Below, one piece after another: positions 55,691 through 64,000 of a stretch of DNA of 64,000 nt. The notes beneath the pieces were generated by a model. The model was given only the letters and a program-made list of their open reading frames with translations, did no database searches and was not told where the DNA came from. The first letter of the stretch is position 1. Each line of letters begins with the position of its first letter. The translations under genes were made by a program, and so were the position numbers. Source of the DNA: Polytrichum commune (lineage: Eukaryota; Streptophyta; Polytrichopsida; Polytrichales; Polytrichaceae); NCBI GenBank assembly GCA_950295325.1, contig OX485806.1, positions 47,921,169-47,985,168 on the forward strand. Reading direction: 5' to 3'.

Positions 55691-56370
55691 AGGTAGAATT
55701 TAGCACTGTGTTTTGAGTTGTCAAAAATTGACTAGTTGGTCACAAATTGTCAAAAGGGCAAAAAATGCTAGTTTACTAGTTGACGTCAAAATTGCCTTTG
55801 ATGCAAAATTGTTAGAACGTCCACTAGTTGGTTTTTAGTATTTTACTAGTGAATGGTGTATTCAGTAGTAGTAAGTGTTTGGGGTTAGTAACTTAGGTAA
55901 TCAGAAAATAACTTGTAGGTCCAAAGTTATTAAAATGGCATTGGGAGTCTTATACTAGTTGATTGTTTTTTATGACCCCAGTGTGCCAGCTGGTCATGAA
56001 TTGGATAGAGGGCAGGAATGCGTCAGGACAACTAGTTGCAGTGTTTTGACAGGATGGCAACCTACCAAGTTGATCCACCTAATGTTAGTTGTTTTGAAGT
56101 ATATAAGGATGGTCCTAGAGCCTTTTGGCTCTCTTAGTACACATATGCGGAGAGGTCTTAGACCCTTAGAGAAGATATGTATGTTTGTGAGTTTTTTAGA
56201 TCTGGACGGGTGGCAATCTAGAAGTGTATTGCAGTCCGAACAGAACCACAGTCCTGGAAAAACAAGCAATAAAGTGTTGAAGGAGGGATTTGAAGAGTAG
56301 ATTCATTGTTGGTGTTCTACCCTTCTTGGAAGCTAACATAGTCTTAGTGTTGACAAGACAAAGGGATTTT
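55690..56370 (+). mobile_element. LTR-like insert in Gypsy-C copy 4 (tentative)
   Basis: Starts near TGTTGTTAAGGTAG and may end near GAAGCTAACA (about 56338). It has a TATATAA box (AGTATATAAGG, about 56098) and a CAATAAAG signal (about 56267) in LTR-like order. No TSD found, so boundaries are uncertain. The 113-aa open frame 55959-56300 lies over it and is probably incidental. Confidence 0.35.
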
Positions 56371-56933
56371 ATGTGTTATCAAAAATGTGCATCGGACAAC
56401 TTGTGATGTAGTACCAAGGAATGCATTTGAAAGTAGAAAGGGTGGGTGTGCACGGATGTGACGCTTATGGGAGGACGTCCAGAGCAAGTAGTTAGAATGA
56501 CCTAAAAAATGTACCATAAGTTGGTAGAAGGTTAGAGAGGTCAGATCCGGACTTGGTTTGCGAAAACCATCTCCAGAAGTTGCCGGATCTGACTAAAAAC
56601 GTGAGCTGGTCGAAAATATGAAAGTGGTCAGAATGGCCCGAAAATGATACGGTAGGTTGGTAGGAGGTTAGAGATGGCAGATCCAAACTTACATTGTGGA
56701 CCTTCGTAAGTTGGCTGATCGGGCCAAAAACGTGAGCTGGTAGGTAGTGTCAAGGGCATGTTTCAAGTCTTAAACGGAAGTTGTAGGGGATTGTGCGTCA
56801 AAGGAGATGTCTAAGGATGAGGAACTAGCTTGGGAAGTGTTTATGCAAGGCTTGGACGTGACTAGCGGCGAACTAGTTAATGGAGCAAGGAAAGAGTGTG
56901 AAAATCCATTAACAACTGCCGCTTCATATGGTT
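56371..56933. other. Unassigned insert sequence
   Basis: Continuation of the DNA splitting Gypsy-C copy 4. It contains a two-copy repeat (56490-56755) and an uninterrupted short reading (EMSKDEELAWEVFMQGLDVT, about 56800-56860) that I cannot assign. Confidence 0.4.
56490..56755. repeat. Two-copy imperfect tandem repeat (about 130 bp)
   Basis: Both copies run from GTCAGAATG-CC (or AGTTAGAATGACC) through GTTGGTAG-AGGTTAGAGA and GCAGATCC to AAAACGTGAGCTGGT. The second copy starts near 56628. Confidence 0.75.
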
Positions 56934-57300
56934 TGGGCCAAGTAGACATTTTTCCCTTAGCCATTGGGGCTAGAAGCCCCCAATAGCTTCAAAATCACTA
57001 TTACTTCTACACATGATCTCTAATATTATCAAACAACCACTTTATTGACATTTACTCTTTGCTTAGATGATGATGGACCCTTCACTTGCCTTCATTAAAG
57101 CAAGTGTTAAGGAAGTTATGGTCAAACCCTGACTCTTGTGACTCCTAGTCTCCGTGGGTGGGAGGTGTTCTCAATGCCCTCACCCACACTAGGATCATTT
57201 GGGCCCTCTCACCAATGGTGCCACAAGTCTCGGGTGTCACTCCGGGGTCCCCCTTGTGCCCATGATGTTGCGGGCATTTCTCATGGAGAGGTGCGCGACA
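56934..57300 (-). mobile_element. LTR-C fragment (5' part, minus)
   Basis: From GGGCCAAGTAGACATTTT to GAGGTGCGCGACA, corresponding to 12960-13496. The other portion is missing. It sits antisense at the RT/RNase H junction of a plus Gypsy-C copy. Confidence 0.8.
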
Positions 57301-58745
57301 CTGTCACCAAGCCTTTAGGGAGCTCAGAAATAAGTTGTATTTGTTGCCTATATTGAAATTTGTAGAGTTTGACAAATCTTTTGAGGTGCAATCACATGTA
57401 AATGATTTTTCCATTGGCGGAGTGTTGATGCATGATGAACAACCCATCACATATGAAAGCAAAAATCGCATAGGTTGTCACAAGAGATTGCCAACTCATG
57501 AGAATATTTTTTTTGCCGTAGTGCATTGCTTCAAGATATGGCACTACTATTTGGGGTAACACAAGGCCAAGCTCTACATGGAGTATTTTTGGACACAAAT
57601 ACAAGTGAGCGCCAAACCATTCTAGTAGCACAATATTTTGGCGCTTATGAATGTGAAGTTGATCCACAAATTGAGCCGTGACAATGTGGTGTCGGACACC
57701 CTAATTGGACTGAAGGAGTTCCAAGCAATGGGCACATCCCAAACCTTGTGGCAAATGTTTAATGGCAAATAAACTTGTAATACAAGTTGAGGGAAGGGTA
57801 CATTAGCAACCTTGAAGCACAAAGGCTTCTACGTGAGCTTTGCAAGGGCAAAGCGCTCAAGGAGATAAAATTGATGAACGGATTACTCATGTATAAGCAA
57901 AGTAGAGTGTATGTGCCACAATGCAAAGTGAGGCTATTGTTAACAAAAACCATGATAGTTCCATTGTTGGCCATAAAAAAGACAACACCACCATAGTTGT
58001 GGTGTTGAGAAGGTATTAATTACAATGTAGCCACGCACTCGGCAACCAAGTAGCCGCCGTTCATGATGGCTTATGGAGTGGATCCGTTCCAACTTATTAA
58101 CCTAGTTCTCGAGGGGGCACATTTAACACTAAAGTTCAACAAAGATGGTGAGGGTTTCTCCAAGAATCGTGAACAAATCTTGAAGAAAACCAAGTTGTTG
58201 TTGGAAAAAACCCAAAGGTGCTACCAAAAGCAAATCAATGCCAGAAGATGCAAAGTGGAATATGATGTGGGCCAAAAGATGTTGTTGAATGTGAAGAACT
58301 TCACCATGCCCCAAGCGCTCACTCCAAAATTCATGTCCAAATTTGTGGATCCATTTTCTATCATGGGATGAGTGTTCAAGGACATGTGTAACTTGGAGTT
58401 ATTGCCTAAGATCAAAGTGCATCCAATATTCCATATCTCATTATTAAATCCATTGAAGAAAAACACCTTGTGGCCCGATTGCAAGCAACTGAATAGGCCA
58501 CCTCTCAACCTTGTAGGAGATCATTTGGAATACAAAGTAGAGGGCATCCTCAAATGCAGGAATCCCAAGCAAAAAACAAAAGAATATTTGGTGAGATGGC
58601 AAGGATACCGTGAGTTAAAAATTACTTGGATAGCGGCAAAAGATATAGTGAACGCCAAGTTTTTATGGAGTGTTTTGAAGAATCTAGGGCTAGAGGTTTC
58701 ATTAAAAAGAAGCATACGCATTGATGAGGATATTAATCTCCTTTA
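57301..58745 (+). pseudogene. Gypsy-C copy 4: RNase H, integrase, chromodomain-like tail
   Basis: Plus blocks in order: CHQAFRELRNKL; FVEFDKSFEVQSHVNDFSIG and RLPTHENIFFAVVHC (RNase H, uninterrupted where the other copy has an LTR-A); LLRELCKGKALKEIKL (linker); FQLINLVLEGAHLTLKF; YDVGQKMLLNVKNF; LLPKIKVHPIFHISLLN; and EYLVRWQGY plus WIAAKDIVN (chromodomain-like tail). The central integrase core (zinc finger to DDE) is deleted between about 57990 and 58030. Confidence 0.8.
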
Positions 58746-59335
58746 ATGGGGGAAAACCGCTAATATCACACTTAGCTTGGAGGCAATGTTTTTCATAACA
58801 TGTACTTGTTTTTGGACTTGGGGGAATAAAATTCAACATTAGTGGTGCAAATAGAAGAGTATGCGATGAGGACCTACTTTTGTACTTGTGTTTGGTTAAT
58901 GGAGAAGGGAGACTAAACATGTGAGTAAGCCGAGTACATGGGGACCAGGGCTTGGAAGGGCCTTGAATAAAACTAAGTAACCTCATAGCCATGGGTTTGT
59001 TTGGGTGGGGACAAAGTGATTGCATGTGCTTATAAACATGCAATCCACGAGCTAACGAGAGTTGTTGTATAGGAGTCATGAACCCATGTCTCAAAAAAAC
59101 AAAATGGGAACCGAGTCCGGCGGGACTTGGCGTCACCCCATGTAATCGAGACTTGGCTTAATAATGAAAAACCATCTCGGAGTTGCAATTGAGACAACTT
59201 AATAGAAGCATTGTGGTCTAGCCTTGTTGTATCAAAATGGTAGAGTTTGGGTATTGTAACGTGACGTGGGAGGCCTTAAAATAGAGGCAACCCAACTAAG
59301 TCTTAAAAATAGGTGGCTCTAATGTAGTTCAACAC
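58746..59335 (+). other. Gypsy-C 3' noncoding region (copy 4)
   Basis: Starts with ATTAATCTCCTTTAATGGGG, the landmark seen at 14286-14300, and continues homologous to the reverse of 13700-14285. It is truncated by the Copia fragment before any LTR. Confidence 0.75.
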
Positions 59336-59840
59336 AATGTGTATTTGAGTGATAACAATATTGTCAAAATGGAATCCATCTTCGTGAAGGCAATTGTGAA
59401 AAATAATATCAAGAAAATTTGTATAAAACATGCGCTCTATGTGCCCAAATTGCATGCTAATTTTTCCTCAATGAACAAACTTGTGTCGAGCGGTTTGAAG
59501 GTCCAATTCAACCTAAATAAATGCATTGTAAAATCTTGCAAGGGTGAAGCCATTGCGATTACGCCACACAAAGGCAGCTTGTACAAAATAAGTTTTGTGA
59601 AGTGGCAAAAACATTGGAAGATTTCTTATACCGCATCCTCGTTACTTTGCAAATCATGCATGAAAGACAACCAACTTATGGTTGCGTTTCCGAATGACGA
59701 AGGAGGGGAGCAACCAAACATTTAGAAATAATGCATTCTAATGTGTGTGCCTCATGAGGACATGAGAAATTGAGGTGGTACTAGGTATTTTTTGACATCT
59801 CTCAATGATTTTCCAAAGAATAGATTCTCTGTGTGACTTG
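59336..59840 (+). pseudogene. Ty1/Copia fragment (GAG-pre-integrase region)
   Basis: Plus frame 59339-59725 has IKKICIKHALYVPKLHANFS, MNKLVSSGLKVQFNLNKCIV and SLLCKSCMKDNQLMVAFPND, the typical Copia 'LYVPKL--N--S---L' and C--C zinc blocks leading to integrase. The following LEIMHSNVC and YFLTSLNDF-like pieces are broken by frameshifts. No LTRs nearby. Confidence 0.75.
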
Positions 59841-60200
59841 CCAGGCCGGATTAAGCTGATCCGGACTGGTTGTGAGGGAATACCAGAACGTGGCCATATC
59901 GGGGCATCTTCCTCAGATGAGCCACATCACCATTGTAGGTAGAAATTGAGGAGGTAGGAGTAGGAGTAAGTCTTAGCTTTAGTGGTTCACCCAGAGGCAA
60001 GTCCCAGAAGTAAGGATTTCCAACGTAACCATCCGGAAATGGAAAGGCCATTCCGCTCGGTGGTTGATTTTCAAGCAAGGAAGGAGAGTCGCTACCATCT
60101 TACACTTCACAGGGTCCCTGGAACGATACTCAGATCATCTGGACACCGGATTAAGCACTAAAAATGCTTAACCGGCTCCTTTTGTCGATCATGTGTTCTG
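59841..60200. other. Unassigned, less AT-rich segment
   Basis: Contains a 75-aa minus frame (59851-60078) with PFPDGYVGNPYFWDLPLGEP and a pair of CCGGATTAAG words (59847 and 60146). It could be part of a host exon or a short element. Nothing firm. Confidence 0.3.
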
Positions 60201-60499
60201 ACATGAATGAACATTTTTTATGAAAGAAATATGCTCACAAAGTCACACAAAATGAAGTTAAAAATAATATATTCCCATGATGATGTCTTCACCATATTAC
60301 ACACTACAAAAATAAGAATCTATTGTCTTTTGATGGTGTTTGTTGATGTTGGAAATTAACAATTTAGAGATTTGGTTGAGTTGCGGATTCATATCTTTCC
60401 ACAATTTACATCATCACATAATAGTATGCCTTACATTATGCATTTTTTTCTTGAAGTCATGGTAAGTAGTACAATAATCAAACTAAAAGAAAACCCATT

Positions 60500-61022
60500 C
60501 CAAAAGTTTATTCTTATACCAAACTTTGAATGAAGCAATTATTCCTTGATCGAAGGGTTACAACACAGTTGTAGACATTAGGTGGTAAGAAAAACAATAT
60601 TTATATTGCTCAATTGCAAGGTTGACAAACCAAAAGATTCACCCCCATCAACATGCTTAAGGGATTAAGTAGCAAAATTGTTCATAGTTAGAAGTGCCTT
60701 CTGCTTTTGAGATTTTAATTGTAGATTGAGGCCATCATCCAACTCTCAAATACATATGATGTCACCCATGTTGTTTGGTTTGCGAACCACCACACATAAT
60801 ATGTTGGTAACAACCTTCCAAAGAATCTTGGGCATAGATATATGTAAATAATCCTAGGTTCAACTTGTCATTCCATATCATGTTTACAACAAAACCAAAA
60901 GTGAGATGATCCTTCTGAATTTTGTGCCCACAAATTTTTCCTTGCTCTATGTCTTGTTTGGTTGGGCACGATAAATAAACCAATTTCATCATATTGTAAC
61001 CATTTTTTGCTACCATAAACAA
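60500..61022 (-). pseudogene. Pogo/Tigger-like (DDE_1) transposase remnant
   Basis: Minus reading YNMMKLVYLSC (aligned with the NMDETGLF block), then ICGHKIQKDHLTFGFVVNM and NDKLNLGLF (CANxxGxDKLPL block). In a shifted frame come LLPTYYVWWFANQTTWVTSY (the NKKAWMT block) and FFLPPNVYNC (FLPPNTTS block). The order fits CENP-B/pogo-type transposases. Catalytic Asp residues are lost and several frameshifts are present. Confidence 0.55.
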
Positions 61023-62914
61023 TGTGGAGGGTCAATGCTCACAAAATTGTGTGTAAGTTGTTTTGTGTGTAGACGTGGTCATCAACACTGGAATTGTTGA
61101 ACTTATAACCAAAATGAAAGGCATTTGCCAATCAAGAGTTTTTTCACCTCCACAACTAAGATATTGAAAAATTTGCATGGACAAATCTAGAATTATAAGT
61201 TGGAAAAGACTAAAAATTCCAATCTAAAGAAATGTGAGATTCAAGTATAAACAAATTTTGAATCAAGAGGAGAAATTAACAATTTCAAAATTCTAGTTTG
61301 CACATCCAACAATCCCAAAACCAACGGCCAGATGAGATTTATAACTCCCATATTAAGATAGGTTAAACTATGTGCACTCCAAACTTTATAATATTAACTT
61401 TCTTAATGTCGGTGCTTCTCTATTATCCTAAAACCCTAGAGAATAGATGTTCTCAATTTAAATCTCACTCCTTGTCATCACGTTTTCCTCCTATATATGA
61501 TGGGTTCTGACATTAGAAATGAACCATTATAATTCAAACCACACACTTACACACATCACGTTGTCATCATTGTAATAATTGTCATTATTACAATGTTGAT
61601 TTTATGTTGTTCCATAAAGTCACATGTTTCACTAAATTTTTTTTATCATGCATCCATGCTAACCACAAAACCCCTCAATATCACGTGCACTTTGGTTGCC
61701 ACAAGAGTGACATTACAAAGTTTTGAGTGCATTATATGTTTATTTTAGATATATTTGACATTCACATATGTAGGTTTCACACATTTCCACTTTAGTCAAC
61801 CATAAATCTAATTATTTAAATATATAATTATTTAAAGAAAATAATAATAATCAAATATATAAATATGCACAAAATAGGTACAAATAATGTGGTGGTCCAC
61901 AATGTGTAGGCTCACATAACACCGATATACACTATCCCAAAAATATTTGTCCCAACTAAAGCCTACTTGGAAATGTGGAACCTAATTGAGTGCCACCAAA
62001 CTAAATACCACACCATAGGGTCTACCCAATCAGATGGAGGGTAAAAAAACTCCTTCAAGGGGTAACTAAACTTGAGATCTGAGAAGATAAACCAAAGGTA
62101 TAATTTATGCTATTGTGATACATGCTAACATCTATAATGTCACATTTTGTAATGTTGTTCCCTCTCTTATATTCCAAAACTCTAGGAAATGGATGTGCTC
62201 AATTTAAATCTTCTTCCTCGTTGTCACACTTCCTTCTCATATATCCTCGGGGGGATCACATCCCCTTACATTTTGTAACCATGTGTAATAATGGGGTATT
62301 TAATGGGGGGATATTTATGGACCTCTCAATATTTTTTTCCTCCTTATTTGTAGATATAAAGTTACTTTGACATATTTTTTAGCACCCTATGTTTATTTGT
62401 AATTGTTTAGAGAGGTTAATTTTTGGCATCATATTTTTTTTAATAAATCGTACAAGTACCAAATAGTGGACGGAATACTATAGCATTGCAAAATCAACTA
62501 TGTGAGCAAAAAACGTTCCATAATATCCATCTTGTCATTCAATCGGTTTCAATCAGTTATACCAATGCTAAACCATTCAAAGTGCAATTCAAAACACAAC
62601 CAATAACACTTGGATTCTAGTTAAAAGATTACCAATAAACATGGAGATAATAAAATATATAAGCTAACATAGACAAGTTGTAAACGCAGATAGAACAAAA
62701 CCAGAAATATAATCTATTGTCACAAGATATGAAATTTTGCATAATTATATACTCCAAAAACAAAAGGTTGCATTCAAATGAAAGAAAACTAAATACAAAA
62801 ATTTAAAAAAATTAGTTTGATTGTCTTTACAAACATATTCAATCTTGTACCAAATATTTATAATGTGAAGGATTATGATATAGCTATGCACCCTCCAATA
62901 CATGTCAATATCCT
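61023..62914. other. AT-rich DNA without recognised gene
   Basis: Only short frames. A roughly 100-bp repeat pair lies near 61415-61500 and 62155-62240 (CTCAATTTAAATC followed by TCCTCGTTGTCAC-like sequence). Confidence 0.5.
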
Positions 62915-62989
62915 CTACAATGTCATGACAAGACTAAAACTTTTGGAGAGGTTTAACACCAACGATGACGAATAACTAAAACTAATTGT

Positions 62990-63826
62990 TACCATGAGGC
63001 TGGCAACCTTCGAAGTTTCCAACCACTCCACCACGTCTTCCTCCAAGGCAAAGTGCAATCCTCCAAATCTACCACAGTGAGAAGCCAAATGTTGTAGCGC
63101 ACCATCGATCATCTACAAAGTTTGTTGTAGCAAAAGATAAATCAATAGAATGTTGGCATATTAGACATTACTAGCAAGACAAATAAGAGTAATAACAAAA
63201 ATTGATGAAGAATGAACCACAAGCCAACCTTAATTCTCGTAATTTCATGGCTTCAAAACTAGGTTTTTAGATTTAGAGAATTGAACATGCTCATTCAAAA
63301 ATCTATACAAGATCAAATAACAAGAAACGTGCAAATTTAAGGTTTGTGAAACCATAGTACCTAGCTTCCTCCGAATTTGGATTGAAAGTTAACTCATCAT
63401 CTTGATTGCATTTGAAAAGTTTAATACATGTTTATCATTTCAACCATCCAATGCGTATTAATAAACCACATCTTTCAAGGCATCAAGAGAATTTTATAGA
63501 TTAAATAACACCTACTAACTTAGAAAACATTTCATACACCAATCATTCATGATTTGTACACTAGAAAGAAAATTAGTCATTTTGTGGTATGGGTTTGGGG
63601 TCACAAACAATATCTTACATCGCTATTTATTTCATGTTGATTTTTCAACAAACTCATTCAACGAGTTCCTATCAACCAGATCAAGCTCAAAGACATTCCT
63701 CTCTACATCAAATGACATAGTCAGTATGCAAATTATGTTATCTACATCAACCCAAATAGAATTTGAGTGGTCATATTTGAATTTGAAGTGTTCTGGGACT
63801 TCTCTAAAATAATTAAGATAGACCAC
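62990..63826 (-). other. Possible exons of an unidentified host gene
   Basis: Minus pieces that look exon-like: (a) 63640-63810, after TTAATTATTTTAG, reading EVPEHFKFKYDHSNSIWVDV and SFDVERNVFELDLVD; (b) about 63365-63420, reading CNQDDELTFNPNSEEA with an AG|GTAC donor; (c) about 63230-63262, FEAMKLREL; (d) 62990-63112, after CTTTGTAG, reading DGALQHLASHCGRFGGLHFA and EEDVVEWLETSKV with a GTAACA donor. Composition is protein-like and splice dinucleotides are present, but I could not keep the frame from (c) to (d). Family unknown. Confidence 0.25.
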
Positions 63827-64000
63827 AAAACCGGATTTGATAATTTTTGTTTTTTTAACCTTTGTTCACCTTTTGATTAAGAAGGTCAGTAGGATGCCTA
63901 CAACATTCCCACCTTGTACCTATATTTCGTCTCATTTTTTGAACTCGTCCTATACACCACGGGTGTCAGTCAACTCCATTAAGGACACATGTAGGTTGCA

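Overview
This window is a transposon graveyard from a land-plant-like nuclear genome. The reasons are Ty3/gypsy elements (one with a degenerate chromodomain-type tail), a Copia fragment, MULE-, PIF/Harbinger- and pogo-like transposase remnants, an 8-bp-TSD MITE, and short TTTAGGG-type runs. Species cannot be named. No rRNA, tRNA or CRISPR was seen, and no confidently intact cellular gene. Family names used here (Gypsy-A/LTR-A, Gypsy-C/LTR-C, LTR-D) are my own labels.

Layout. 1-3247: AT-rich DNA, a CA-rich low-complexity tract and a short telomere-like run. 3248-5389: a truncated LTR-A and a MULE-like remnant. 5390-31570: a minus-strand Gypsy-A element (3' LTR 5390-7022, 5' LTR 30021-31570) broken by nested insertions. 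Its integrase carries solo LTRs at 7408-8815, 9139-10238 and 10583-11689. Its RT/RNase H junction carries a 10.3-kb Gypsy-C element (12524-22815, direct repeat GGTGCT). Its leader carries a solo LTR at 27527-29456 (TSD GGAAT). Gypsy-C itself contains two further antisense solo LTRs (16129-18374, TSD CAACC; 18955-19931, TSD CTTAA) and a three-copy 229-bp tandem repeat.

31571-41400: AT-rich DNA; a solo LTR-C (33385-36481, TSD AACAA) split by an LTR of a third family, LTR-D (33419-35662, TSD AGAAC); two LTR-A pieces; a 47-bp satellite with a 141-bp higher-order repeat; an F-box-like gene fragment. 41401-50770: Gypsy-C and Gypsy-A fragments, an LTR-A holding an LTR-C, a hAT-like MITE, and another solo LTR-A (TSD GTGGT). 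50840-51760: PIF/Harbinger remnant. 54600-59335: a decayed plus-strand Gypsy-C copy. 59336-59840: Copia fragment. About 60500-61022: pogo-like transposase remnant. 61023-64000: AT-rich DNA with possible exons.

Three signals stand out. (1) Two long LTR-A copies carry a small ORF whose core differs between copies only at synonymous sites. (2) Two Gypsy-C copies share the same reverse-transcriptase palm deletion, pointing to a non-autonomous subfamily. (3) The Gypsy-C copy at 12524-22815 has nearly identical LTRs around a badly decayed interior with antisense passenger LTRs. Most insertion calls rest on TG...CA ends plus target-site duplications read directly; family assignments rest on remembered protein motifs, not database searches.
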